Positions 1-8,225 of a DNA stretch of 64,000 nt are shown one piece after another. Position 1 is the first letter of the stretch. Every line of letters begins with the position of its first letter. This DNA is from JBGASG01 sp046328035 (lineage in GTDB: Bacteria; Cyanobacteriota; Vampirovibrionia; Obscuribacterales; Obscuribacteraceae), in NCBI GenBank assembly GCA_046328035.1, contig JAXLXI010000017.1, positions 62,001-126,000 on the forward strand, written 5' to 3'. The translations under genes and the position numbers were made by a program. The notes beneath the pieces are model-generated. The model did no database searches. It saw only the letters and a list, made by a program, of their open reading frames with translations, and had not been told where the DNA came from.

Positions 1-2
1 CA

Positions 3-338
3 GTGCGCGACATTCGCCGGCGCGAGCACCTGATCTTCGAAAAAGCGCTGCGCGACGCTGCCCCGCAGCCGCTCGAGAGTCAGGCGGGGTCGTGGTTTGT
101 CTACGACGCCGGCGAGGCGGAGAGCATTCAGGACATGGATATTCGCAAGCGTACCGGAGCGACAGTGCTGGCAATCAAGCGCGGACAGGCGCTCTCGTCC
201 CATCCAGACCCGGCATTTCTCCTGCAGAAAGACGACCAGCTATATGTAGCCGGCAAAGAGAATCAGCTTGAGAAGTTCCAGAGCACTTATCAGGTGCAAC
301 GCTTCTGTCCGATCACACCGGAAGCAGAAGCGATGTAG
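3..338 (+). CDS. C-terminal fragment of a TrkA-C (RCK_C) domain transporter or channel protein
   Basis: The reading frame is open to the left window edge, so the GTG at position 3 is probably internal and the gene is cut by the window. About 111 residues are visible. The part from SWFVYDAGEAESIQDMD to LQKDDQLYVAGKENQLEKF resembles a TrkA-C/RCK_C regulatory domain: strand, acidic turn, 'tgatvlaikRg' strand, then a 'l..gD.l.v.G....l..f' ending. Such domains bind nucleotides or ions at the end of K+ channels or CPA2 antiporters. The membrane part is outside the window, so the transporter type is unknown. Confidence 0.6.
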   Translation: MRDIRRREHLIFEKALRDAAPQPLESQAGSWFVYDAGEAESIQDMDIRKRTGATVLAIKRGQALSSHPDPAFLLQKDDQLYVAGKENQLEKFQSTYQVQRFCPITPEAEAM

Positions 339-359
339 CCATGCGTTCGTAGTTTCTCG

Positions 360-1403
360 CTACCAGACTTGCTTGTCGCGCAGTTGCTTATTGATGTCGC
401 GCGAGAGATCCGACAGCTGCTGGTGGAGCACCCGCGATTGATCGTAAGTGAGCATGCCGCTGGAGTTGCTGCGCAAACGGGCTTCCAGATTGGCGATTTG
501 CTGTTCTTTCGAAAGCAGCATATTGGCTTCGCTGGGGGTTAGCTTGCCGGACTTGATGCCGGAGTAGATACGCTGCTTGAGCAATGACTGTTGCTCGTTG
601 ACACCGTTGCCCTGCCGCCATTTATCCCAGTCGCGTCTCTTGCCGCGTCCGTGGCCGCCCCAGTTGGAAGCGGATGAACGGGCACGCTGCTCACCGTTGG
701 TGATGGCGGTGCTGATTTGAGTTTCCAGCAAGTTGAGCTGGTTGAGAACTTCAGTTTGTTCGTCATAGGAGAGACGTCCATCGGCTGTCATTTGCGACTG
801 CTTGATGCTGACTTGAGTCAACTGATTGCGCAGATTTGCCGATTCGCCCTGATTGAGATATCCGGAGACGACGCCTTGCTCGATGCGCGAGTCAAGTTCG
901 GCGCGCTTTGCATCGAGGTGCGCTATGCGCTCTTGTTGGCGGCCGCCGCCATTGGGTCCGCCGTACTTGCGGAACCAGTCGCCATGCCTGGCCGTGCCGG
1001 TGCCCACAGTAGTGGCGTTGGTCAAATACGTCTGCAATTTCTGCGTCAACCGGGTGAGCTCGTCCAGCAAATGCTGAGTTTCCATGTTGTCGAGCTGACC
1101 ATCCGTCAGATACTGACCTTCCAGTCCGGCAATCTGATTAAGGTCTGCACGCAGGTCCGACTCTTCTTGCGGTGACAGCTGACCGGAGTTGACTCCGGCT
1201 TGAATCTCTTGCTCCAACTGAGCTTGCCGGGTATTGATGTTGGTCTTGATGACGTTTTGAGTGGCCGGGTTAACAGTCGATTTAGATGCGCCGAGGAACG
1301 ACCGCATCATGCTTTCGAAGTCACCAGCCTGGGCTGCAAGCGGCGAACTAATCAAGCAGCAAAGCGACAGCAAAATCGCTTTCTTACCGAATCCATTATT
1401 CAT
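360..1403 (-). CDS. Secreted protein with three copies of a ~75-residue helical repeat
   Basis: No family recognised. The ATG at 1403 is chosen because AAGGAT lies 6-7 nt upstream; an in-frame start at 1427 lacks this. A signal peptide is clear (MNNGFGKKAILLSLCCLISS, cleavage probably after AAQA). The mature part holds three related helical segments, roughly residues 58-128, 160-240 and 270-347. Each follows the pattern 'L...I..G...G.L...E...L......I...E......G.L...Q...L...L..L...I'. Basic Gly/Arg/Trp-rich linkers separate them. The repeat rhythm suggests an extracytoplasmic helical or coiled protein, possibly binding calcium or ligand through the G-x-L-[ST]-x-x-E turns. That function is inferred only. 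Confidence 0.75.
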   Translation of the reverse strand: MNNGFGKKAILLSLCCLISSPLAAQAGDFESMMRSFLGASKSTVNPATQNVIKTNINTRQAQLEQEIQAGVNSGQLSPQEESDLRADLNQIAGLEGQYLTDGQLDNMETQHLLDELTRLTQKLQTYLTNATTVGTGTARHGDWFRKYGGPNGGGRQQERIAHLDAKRAELDSRIEQGVVSGYLNQGESANLRNQLTQVSIKQSQMTADGRLSYDEQTEVLNQLNLLETQISTAITNGEQRARSSASNWGGHGRGKRRDWDKWRQGNGVNEQQSLLKQRIYSGIKSGKLTPSEANMLLSKEQQIANLEARLRSNSSGMLTYDQSRVLHQQLSDLSRDINKQLRDKQVW

Positions 1404-1540
1404 ATGCACATCCTTGATAAGCAGCATTCCGAGAGGCTTGCAATGTTACCAATATGCGCGTCCTTTTTTATCTGTGCCACCGCCGGTATGTGGTTTACTT
1501 ATGCGATTCAAATCCGCTCGATAGCCCTGAGGAGCACAAG

Positions 1541-2017
1541 ATGGTTAAAGCAATTCCCGACGGCGCCCATACTCTTACTCCCTACCTAATCTGCAGAGAC
1601 GCAGCCAAGGCCATAGATTTCTATGTCAAGGCTTTTGGCGCCAAAGAAATCGATCGCATGCAAGGCGACGACGGCAAAATCATGCACTCGACCTTGCAAA
1701 TCGGCAACTCGCAGTTGTTTGTCGCGGATGAATGTCCCGAGTACGGCTTTGTCTCGCCGCTTGAATACAAAGGTTCTCCGGTCGGACTACATCTTTATTT
1801 TGAAGATGTCGATCAAGCCTGGGATCGTGCCACCAAAGCTGGTGCGCAGATCAAAATGCCCCTCGCCGACATGTTCTGGGGCGACCGCTACGGCAAATTG
1901 ACCGACCCGTTCGGTCATGAATGGTCACTGGCCACACACAAAGAAGATCTCACCGACGCGCAAATCAAAGAACGCGGCGAGAAGTTCATGAAAGAATTTG
2001 CGGGCGCCAAAAACTAA
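1541..2017 (+). CDS. VOC-superfamily protein, PhnB/glyoxalase-like
   Basis: A 158-residue protein of the vicinal-oxygen-chelate fold, typical PhnB-like length. The start TPYLICRDAAKAIDFYVKAF is the usual first beta-alpha unit ('yl...da..AidFY..aFGA'). The second half has GLHLYFEDVDQAWDRATKAGA, MPLADMFWGDRYGKLTDPFGH and WSLATH, the characteristic second module. The ATG at 1541 is preceded by TGAGGAGCACAAG, a good ribosome site; longer in-frame starts have none. Family members include glyoxalases, bleomycin-resistance-like proteins and demethylmenaquinone methyltransferase-like proteins, so the substrate cannot be given. A rho-independent terminator follows directly. Confidence 0.85.
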   Translation: MVKAIPDGAHTLTPYLICRDAAKAIDFYVKAFGAKEIDRMQGDDGKIMHSTLQIGNSQLFVADECPEYGFVSPLEYKGSPVGLHLYFEDVDQAWDRATKAGAQIKMPLADMFWGDRYGKLTDPFGHEWSLATHKEDLTDAQIKERGEKFMKEFAGAKN

Positions 2018-2042
2018 TTGGCATTTGCAACCTGTGCAGTCG

Positions 2043-2075
2043 TGCGGGCGAGTTTTTCTCGCCCGCATTGTTTTT
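2043..2075 (+). terminator. Rho-independent terminator of the VOC gene
   Basis: A perfect 10-bp stem (TGCGGGCGAG / CTCGCCCGCA) with a TTTTT loop is followed by TTGTTTTT. It lies 26 nt after the VOC stop. The T-tract is on the plus strand only, so it acts for the VOC gene and not for the convergent gene. Confidence 0.85.
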
Positions 2076-2078
2076 GCG

Positions 2079-2795
2079 CTAGTTAGCCATGAACCAGAGG
2101 TCGCGCTTCGCTTCGATCAGTTGATCGAACCACTCCAACCTCGACTCCATCAAATCGAGCGTCCATTCCGAAAAATCGATCTCGTTCAGTTGACCTTTTT
2201 TAGTCAGGTCCTCGGCCCAATCGTGCTGTTTCTTTATCGCAGCGCGCAGCGCCTTCACTTCATCAAGACTGAGGTATGCGTAATAACTCCAGCCCGTGTC
2301 GATTGACTCGCCGAAGAGCGGACGACCTTCGATCAAGTAATTCATGAGAGTCACAGATTGCTCGTCGAATCGTTTCTCAAACGATTCCATAAATTCCCAG
2401 AAGCCATTCATCTTCCAGACGCTCGATTCCGTATCCAGCATGTCGCCCTGATCAAACTCGGCCAGCATCTTCGCCGCCAGCACGTGCGACATGTTTTCGA
2501 CGTCCGTTCCTTTTATCGGCACGCCTTCGAAAATCGCGGCGCGCACGTGATCTTTTGCCGAGTGCAGATTGGCTTCCTCGTCGTCATCACCGTCATCGAA
2601 TTCAAACTCAGCGTCACCCTCATCTGATTCGGCATCCGCATCGGAGTCTGCATCATCGTCTTCGTCGGACTCCAGCTCACCCAACATCTCTTCTAGATCT
2701 TTGACTATCTTTTGAGCGGCCTTTTCGTTTTTGCTGCCGAACAAGGCAAACATCTTTGCTTTGTCGAACCCGTAGATTTCAGGTCGCAAGGACAT
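2079..2795 (-). CDS. Hypothetical protein with a long acidic linker
   Basis: No family recognised with confidence. The ATG at 2795 is preceded by a near-perfect AGGAGGTGACC ribosome site, so the GTG nine bases upstream is not the start. The 238-residue protein is predicted cytosolic, with no signal or membrane segment. Residues about 45-80 are an almost uninterrupted Asp/Glu tract (ESDEDDDADSDADAESDEGD...). This separates a short N-terminal helical part from a C-terminal domain rich in Trp and aromatic residues (MNGFWEFMESFEKRF, DTGWSYYAYLSLDEVKALRA, WTLDLMESRLEWFDQLI). The C-terminal domain may be a DUF1877/DUF7691-type fold, but this is only an impression. Confidence 0.75.
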   Translation of the reverse strand: MSLRPEIYGFDKAKMFALFGSKNEKAAQKIVKDLEEMLGELESDEDDDADSDADAESDEGDAEFEFDDGDDDEEANLHSAKDHVRAAIFEGVPIKGTDVENMSHVLAAKMLAEFDQGDMLDTESSVWKMNGFWEFMESFEKRFDEQSVTLMNYLIEGRPLFGESIDTGWSYYAYLSLDEVKALRAAIKKQHDWAEDLTKKGQLNEIDFSEWTLDLMESRLEWFDQLIEAKRDLWFMAN

Positions 2796-2914
2796 GCTGG
2801 TCACCTCCTGTCAGAGGTCAAGATTATAGGGCTGGAGAGGTGCGCCAGCGGGCAAACTATAAGTGATTTTGCAATACAAACATATGCTAAACTGCATCCT
2901 TGAAAGCCAAGCCA

Positions 2915-5398
2915 ATGCCAGAAGAAAAGATAGTCGTTACCGTTGTTGGCGCCGGCAAGATAGGTTTGCCCCTTGCTTGCCAGTTTGCTGCGCGTGGCGC
3001 GCAGGTAATCGCTTGTGACGTACGCAAAGACGTCGTGAAGTCTATAAATCGCGGCCGGTCGCCAATTGAGGAGCCCGGTATCGCCGAGGTACTTAAGAAA
3101 GCCGTTGATGCGGGCCGCTTGTCGGCAACTAGTGATACACCAAAAGCGGTATCAGAAAGCGACGTCGTCGTGGTGGTTGTACCAATTCCTTTGACTGCCA
3201 GCAACGAAGCCGATGTCTCGGTTGTGGAAGACGTAACAGCTTCTATCGCCAAAGGGCTGAAAGCCGGCACGCTCGTTTCTTACGAGACTACAGTGCCGGT
3301 CGGCACCACACGCAACCTGGCCCGCATACTCGAAACCACCGGCCTGGTCGCCGGAAAAGATTTCGACCTGGCATTCTCGCCTGAACGCGTAAAGAGCAAT
3401 ATGGTCATGCAACGACTGGCGGAACATCCGAAAGTCGTCGGCGGCGTCAACGACCGCTCCGCCGATCGAGCCGAGGAATTCTACTCGACGTATCTGGGCG
3501 CTCCAGTGATCAATGTAGATTCGCTGGAAGCCGCAGAATTCGTCAAGCTCGCCGGGGTCGCCTTCCGCGACGTCAACATCGCACTGGCAAATGAACTGGC
3601 TCGCTACGCCGACGCTATCGGTGTCGATGCCGAACTGATTATCAAGGCCGCCAACACCGATGGCGAAGCGGCGCTCCTGCGACCGGGCATCGGCGTGGGC
3701 GGGTATCGGTCTCCTGTCTATCCGCACTTCCTGATCAACGACGCCGACAATCGCGGCATACCCTGCGAGTTGCCGGCCATCAGCCGCGCCATCAACGATA
3801 CGCAGCCCAGCTACTTTTTGGACCGCGTGGAAGAAACCTGGAAAAGCCTCAAGGGACAAAGCGTCTTGATGCTCGGATTGGGCTTCAGACCGCAGGTGAA
3901 GGACAGCTCGAATTCCCCGGCCTTCAAGCTGCGCGACGAGCTGAAACGCCGCGGCGCGACGCCCTATGTACAAGATGGTCTTTATACCGACGAAGAATTG
4001 CGAGAACAAGGATTTGCCACCTGGGAATCGAACTCGCTACCACCGGTGGTGATTCTCGTGACGGCACACGATGAGTTCAAACAGATGAAACCAGCCAAGC
4101 TGGCGGCGCGCGGCTGCGAGGTATTGGTGGACGGACGTAACGCATTTTCCCACAGCGATGCCAGCAAGAGCGGCTTGATTTACATCGGCGTCGGGCGCAG
4201 CTACGGCATCGGCGACAACGGTTCCGCCAACCGACCAATTCCATTGACGCGCCCCCTGGTGGCTTCGCGCGAGTCGGCCGCGGCTGTATCAGTGATCAGA
4301 TCCGGCTCACTGGTGCAAGGTCCACAAGTAGCCCTGTTAGAAAAAGAATTCAGCGACTACGTCGGCGCCGGCTATGCGTGTGCCGTTTCTTCCGGCACGT
4401 CCGGTCTGCACCTGGCGCTGCTTTCCTGCGGCATCGGACCTGGCGACGAAGTGATCACGGTCAGCTACAGCGGTGTCGCACCGGCCAACGCTATTAGATA
4501 TTGCGGGGCAGTTCCGGTATTTGTTGATGTGGAGCCGGACACCTTCAATATCAATACCGACCAGATCGAAGAAGCGATCACCGAGAAAACCAAAGCCATA
4601 CTCTGCGTGCACCAGATGGGCATGCCCTGCGATCTGACCAAATTGCTCGCCCTGGCCAGGCGCAACAAGCTGCGCGTCATTGAAGGCGCCGCCGGCGCCA
4701 CCGGCAGTGAGATTTTGCTTTATCGCCAGTGGCAGCGCATCGGGCGACCGCACGGCGATGTGGCTTGCTTCTCGTTTCATCCACGCAACCTGGTCACCAC
4801 CGGCGATGGCGGCATGATCACGACGGAGAACGGGGATATCGATCGCCTCTGCCGGCTCTGGAGGGATCACGGCACCAACGAACTCGGGCACCACGACTCG
4901 ATGGGCTTCAATTACAGATTGACGGATGTGTTGGGAGCAATCGGGCGAATACAACTACAACGACTGCCCGCACAGGTCGTTCGCCGCCGCCAACAAGCCG
5001 AGCGCTATCACGAATTACTGCGCTGCATCGAAGGTGTCAACTTGCCGCGCGAGCCTGAATGGGCGCGCAGCAACTGGCAAAGCTACTGCATTACTTTTGG
5101 CAGCGAGCAGCTGCGCGATGCAGTCCAGGCGCACCTTACCGATTTGAAGGTCGAAACGCGCCCCGGCATCAGCTGCATTCACCGCGCCCCGGCCTACACG
5201 CAAGAGCTGTGGCGGTGCGCCGGAGAAACGATCGAGCAATCAGCCGCGGCAGCGGCTAAACGCCTGAAACAAAGCGAACAATCTCAAGATCGCGGGCTGA
5301 TCTTGCCTCTCTTCGATAATCTATCTGATGCGGACATGCGACGGGTCGCCGACGCCATCGGCAGTGTGGTATCAAAGCACGCTCTCGCCAAACTGTAA
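2915..5398 (+). CDS. Nucleotide-sugar dehydrogenase fused to a DegT/DnrJ/EryC1-type aminotransferase, with key catalytic residues replaced
   Basis: An 827-residue two-domain protein. Residues ~6-410 match the UDP-ManNAc/UDP-glucose dehydrogenase family (VVGAGKIGLPLACQFAARGA Rossmann motif, EAAEFVKLAG, FRDVNIALANELA). Residues ~430-827 match the DegT PLP fold (SSGTSGLHLALLSCGIGPGD, CFSFHPRN, TTGDGGMITTENGD). Both halves deviate at the active site. The dehydrogenase 'GVGGHC.P' reads GVGGYRSP, with Arg265 replacing the nucleophilic Cys. The PLP-binding Lys of 'SFHPRK' is Asn625, and the 'ED' Asp that contacts the pyridine nitrogen is Gly591. Normally the two enzymes act in succession on UDP-sugars for surface polysaccharide. 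Here the protein may be regulatory, structural or differently catalytic. A TTG at 2900 is an alternative start. Confidence 0.85.
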   Translation: MPEEKIVVTVVGAGKIGLPLACQFAARGAQVIACDVRKDVVKSINRGRSPIEEPGIAEVLKKAVDAGRLSATSDTPKAVSESDVVVVVVPIPLTASNEADVSVVEDVTASIAKGLKAGTLVSYETTVPVGTTRNLARILETTGLVAGKDFDLAFSPERVKSNMVMQRLAEHPKVVGGVNDRSADRAEEFYSTYLGAPVINVDSLEAAEFVKLAGVAFRDVNIALANELARYADAIGVDAELIIKAANTDGEAALLRPGIGVGGYRSPVYPHFLINDADNRGIPCELPAISRAINDTQPSYFLDRVEETWKSLKGQSVLMLGLGFRPQVKDSSNSPAFKLRDELKRRGATPYVQDGLYTDEELREQGFATWESNSLPPVVILVTAHDEFKQMKPAKLAARGCEVLVDGRNAFSHSDASKSGLIYIGVGRSYGIGDNGSANRPIPLTRPLVASRESAAAVSVIRSGSLVQGPQVALLEKEFSDYVGAGYACAVSSGTSGLHLALLSCGIGPGDEVITVSYSGVAPANAIRYCGAVPVFVDVEPDTFNINTDQIEEAITEKTKAILCVHQMGMPCDLTKLLALARRNKLRVIEGAAGATGSEILLYRQWQRIGRPHGDVACFSFHPRNLVTTGDGGMITTENGDIDRLCRLWRDHGTNELGHHDSMGFNYRLTDVLGAIGRIQLQRLPAQVVRRRQQAERYHELLRCIEGVNLPREPEWARSNWQSYCITFGSEQLRDAVQAHLTDLKVETRPGISCIHRAPAYTQELWRCAGETIEQSAAAAAKRLKQSEQSQDRGLILPLFDNLSDADMRRVADAIGSVVSKHALAKL

Positions 5399-5421
5399 CG
5401 TCGTTCTTCAGCTCCAGCTAT

Positions 5422-5664
5422 TCAATAAACACGGCGGCGGCAGACGGCACAGAAGACGCGCAGTCCATTGGGTTTGTAGAAACGCACTTCGTACCAGGTG
5501 CGGTCGCGCGCCATGTACAAACGTTCGTCGGCAATACCCCGATAGGCGATGTGCACTTTGTCGCTGCAACAGGGAATCTCGACATCGGCAGCGGCGGCTT
5601 CGTCCCGTTTCTTCAAGCGAATCTGTTTCAACCGGGAAATGGCGCGCTTCAGGTCTTCGTTCAT
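5422..5664 (-). CDS. Small Cys-rich protein coupled to the sensor kinase gene
   Basis: No family recognised. This 80-residue protein starts with a charged helix (MNEDLKRAISRLKQIRLKKR). It then shows a CC pair at about 32-33 (EIPCCSDKVHIAYRG) and a CAVC motif near the C-terminus (RVFCAVCRRRVY), a layout that could bind one zinc ion. Its ATG overlaps the kinase stop codon as ATGA, a typical sign of translational coupling, so the two products may work together. The kinase has no response regulator beside it. Whether this protein is a partner of the kinase is inference. Confidence 0.65.
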   Translation of the reverse strand: MNEDLKRAISRLKQIRLKKRDEAAAADVEIPCCSDKVHIAYRGIADERLYMARDRTWYEVRFYKPNGLRVFCAVCRRRVY

Positions 5665-7121
5665 GACCGCTGGGACACCTGCACTTTGACGGGCAGCCGC
5701 ACCGTGAACGTAGACCCCTTGCCGGGAGCCGAGTCTACCTCAACGACGCCGTGATGGCGGGCAATAATCTCGCGGGTGATCGCCAGACCCAGTCCGGTAC
5801 CGCCGCCGGTGCGCGTCCGCGCTTTGTCGGCGCGATAGAAACGCTCGAAGATGTGCGGCAGATCGGAGGGATCGATGCCTGGACCGTTGTCCTGGATGGT
5901 TACTTCGACGATGTCCGGCTCCAGCACTTTGGTGGCGACGGTGACCGTGCCACCACCGGGAGTGTAGTTGACGGCATTTGTTAATAGATTGACGAAAGCG
6001 CGCTGCAACTGAATGCTTTTGCCGCTGACCATCAGCCCCTCGGCGGAGACGAGATCCTGAATGGCTGTGGACTTCTTTTGCGCTTGCGGGCGGATTTGAT
6101 CCATGGCGTCGTTGAGGATGTCGCTCAACTTCACTTCTTCCTGCCAGTCTTGCGTAATGCCGGCATCGAGACGGGTGATGTCGAGCAAATCGCGCAGCAG
6201 GCTGGTCTGACGGTCAACCAGATTTTCGAGCGAGTGCAGAAACTGTTTGCGTAAATCGGGATCTTCCGCGGCGCCGGCTTGTAGCGCTTCGACCACAGAG
6301 CCGATGGCCATGGTCGGCGTTTTCAATTCGTGGCTGGCGTTGGCAATGAACTCCTGGCGCAGTCTTTCTTCCTCGCGCAACCGCCCGATCATTTGATTGA
6401 AGGACAAACCCAATTCGCTGATTTCATCCTGTCGACGCACCGGCACGAAGACCGAGATGTCGCCGGACTTGGCAATCTGACGTGCCATATCGCTCATCTC
6501 GCGAAGCGGGCGAGTCATTCTGCGCGCCACCCATATGCTGATCAATGCGGTGGCGATCAAAGTAGCGAAGGTCAATTCAAGAAACACAATCAGGTCGCGA
6601 TTGACGCGCTGGTTGATGTCAGTGAGTGGAACGCCGACCCGAATCACGCCGCCGGTCTGTCCGGAAGAACGCACTGGATATGCCACATACAGCCACTCAG
6701 TCTTTTTCAAATTGCGGCGGTAGTTGGCGGCGATACCAGCCAGCGCGTCTTGAATTTCCGGCTGGTTGGAAATGTTCTCGCCTTCGCGAAGCGGCTTGTG
6801 TCCTGAGTCTGCGACAACTTTGCCGTTGCTGTTCACAACCGTGATTGCCAGATTGAGTTTGCTGGCATGCCTATAAACAGCGCGTCTGATGCGTTCGGTA
6901 GCTTGCTCGGAATCGAGCTGCATGTCATTGTCGATTTCAAGCGCTAAGTGCACGGCTTCGACTTCCAGACCATTGCGCAGGTCTTTGATCGACTCGGCTT
7001 TGATTGTCACTAGCGCCCAAACCGTGACGCAGGTGAGCGCAAAGGTGACAACTAACAAGTAGGTAACCAGCAGTTGGTTTGCCAGACTTCGTGATAGCCA
7101 GCGATATATGCGTTCGAACAA
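5661..7121 (-). CDS. Membrane sensor histidine kinase (HAMP-HisKA-HATPase)
   Basis: A 486-residue PhoR/ResE-type kinase. A transmembrane helix at ~13-35 is followed by an extracytoplasmic sensor region of about 135 residues (IAANYRRNLKKTEWLYVAYP is Cache-like), a second helix at ~172-196 and a HAMP linker (ARRMTRPLREMSDMARQIAK). HisKA has phospho-acceptor His264 in ASHELKTP. The ATPase domain has the N box NLLTNAVNYTP, the G1 box DNGPGID, the F box FERFYRADK and the G2 box GTGLGLAI. All catalytic boxes are intact. The start codon is TTG. No response regulator gene adjoins it, only the small Cys-rich gene overlapping its stop, so it is an orphan kinase in this window. Confidence 0.93.
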   Translation of the reverse strand: MFERIYRWLSRSLANQLLVTYLLVVTFALTCVTVWALVTIKAESIKDLRNGLEVEAVHLALEIDNDMQLDSEQATERIRRAVYRHASKLNLAITVVNSNGKVVADSGHKPLREGENISNQPEIQDALAGIAANYRRNLKKTEWLYVAYPVRSSGQTGGVIRVGVPLTDINQRVNRDLIVFLELTFATLIATALISIWVARRMTRPLREMSDMARQIAKSGDISVFVPVRRQDEISELGLSFNQMIGRLREEERLRQEFIANASHELKTPTMAIGSVVEALQAGAAEDPDLRKQFLHSLENLVDRQTSLLRDLLDITRLDAGITQDWQEEVKLSDILNDAMDQIRPQAQKKSTAIQDLVSAEGLMVSGKSIQLQRAFVNLLTNAVNYTPGGGTVTVATKVLEPDIVEVTIQDNGPGIDPSDLPHIFERFYRADKARTRTGGGTGLGLAITREIIARHHGVVEVDSAPGKGSTFTVRLPVKVQVSQRS

Positions 7122-7240
7122 AATCCGCGCCCTGCTTGCTCTTCATGGCATCCTAACATGTCCAAATATAACAAGGAAGTCTGCAGCAGGCGGCGCATTC
7201 GCCCGCTTGCAACGTGGATTAAACAAATTGGAGCTATAGT

Positions 7241-7269
7241 GTGATTAACTATGCCAAGGCGCATATAAT
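7241..7269 (+). promoter_or_regulatory. Possible promoter of the thioredoxin genes
   Basis: A consensus -10 box TATAAT at 7264-7269 has a weak -35 candidate (GTGATT, 7241-7246) 17 bp upstream. It would give a leader of about 57 nt before the first thioredoxin, whose own ribosome site is GAAGGAGGT. The -35 match is poor, so only the -10 is convincing. Confidence 0.4.
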
Positions 7270-7332
7270 GTGTTTTCGCTGGGGCTCACAACATGCACAT
7301 GAGACCAGCAACCCGAAGGAGGTCCGCGTCAA

Positions 7333-7656
7333 ATGTCTAGTGTGGCAAACGTTACCGACGCAACGTTCGAGCAAGAGGTACTCAAGGCTGAGGTGCCGGT
7401 GCTCGTCGACTTCTGGGCTCCGTGGTGCGGTCCATGTAAAGCCGTCGCGCCAGTCGTCGAAGATCTTTCCAAAGAGTATGAAGGCCGCTTGAAGGTCGTA
7501 AAGCTCAACACCGACGAGAATCCTAAAACCGCCCAGGCTTACACCATCCGTGGTATCCCAAGTCTGTATCTCTTCAAGAGCGGTCAAGTCGTTGAGCAAG
7601 TCGTCGGCGCCGTGCCGAAGTCGACCCTGGCAAACGCCATCAACAAGCATCTTTAA
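7333..7656 (+). CDS. trxA: Thioredoxin (cytosolic)
   Basis: A 107-residue, full-length single-domain thioredoxin with the redox motif WCGPC (FWAPWCGPCKAVAP), conserved NTDENP, the cis-Pro loop RGIPSLYLFKSG and the end GAVPKSTL...INKHL. No signal sequence, so it should act in the cytoplasm as a general disulfide reductant fed by thioredoxin reductase (not in this window). GAAGGAGGT lies before the ATG. It is the first of three thioredoxin genes in a row on this strand. The next one is very similar in the catalytic domain and differs mainly by an added lipoprotein N-terminus. Confidence 0.95.
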   Translation: MSSVANVTDATFEQEVLKAEVPVLVDFWAPWCGPCKAVAPVVEDLSKEYEGRLKVVKLNTDENPKTAQAYTIRGIPSLYLFKSGQVVEQVVGAVPKSTLANAINKHL

Positions 7657-7680
7657 ACCGCGACCCGTCTGGGTTTCGTC

Positions 7681-8118
7681 ATGAAACAAGTCCTGATTGC
7701 AGCTATCGCATGCCTGCTGATCGGCGGCTGTGGCGGTGGCACGCCCACATCTACATCTGAGTCGACTTCGACGTCTACGCCCACATCTGAGTCCACGAGC
7801 GGCGTCACCCATGTCACGGACGCCACCTTCGAACGGGAAGTGCTCAAGGCTGACGGTCCGGTGCTCGTCGATTTCTGGGCTCCGTGGTGCGGTCCCTGTA
7901 GAGCCATGGCGCCCACTGTCGAGGAGATTTCGCGGGACTATGCAGGTCGCGTCAAGGTCGTGAAACTCAACACCGACGAGAATCCCCAGATGGCCCAGAA
8001 ATACCAGATTCGCGGGATTCCCAGTCTCTATCTTTTTAAAGACGGCGAGGTGGTGGAGCAGGTCGTGGGAGCCGTGCCGAAGACGACGCTGGCGGCGGTC
8101 CTGGACAAGCATCTATAA
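7681..8118 (+). CDS. Lipoprotein thioredoxin
   Basis: A 145-residue protein beginning with a lipoprotein signal peptide (MKQVLIAAIACLLIGGC, lipobox LIGGC). A Ser/Thr-rich linker (TSTSESTSTSTPTSESTSG) leads to a complete thioredoxin domain with FWAPWCGPCRAM and RGIPSLYLFKDG. Diacylation of the Cys would place the domain outside the cytoplasmic membrane, where it could reduce cytochrome-c-type, envelope or sulfenylated proteins. The catalytic domain closely resembles the cytosolic thioredoxin just upstream, suggesting duplication and capture of a signal sequence. Its electron donor (DsbD/CcdA type) is not visible nearby. Confidence 0.9.
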   Translation: MKQVLIAAIACLLIGGCGGGTPTSTSESTSTSTPTSESTSGVTHVTDATFEREVLKADGPVLVDFWAPWCGPCRAMAPTVEEISRDYAGRVKVVKLNTDENPQMAQKYQIRGIPSLYLFKDGEVVEQVVGAVPKTTLAAVLDKHL

Positions 8119-8225
8119 GCCGCTTCAAGCGACCGGGTTTTCCCGACTCTCCGCCCACCACAACCAGGCTATACTGAGTGTTCAGGGGCTGATGCCTGCT
8201 CGTCGATCTGGAATGGACTACATCT

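Noticed and set aside
3152..4009. A 285-residue minus-strand frame
   Set aside because: It is antisense to the fused dehydrogenase-aminotransferase and has no domain or start signal.
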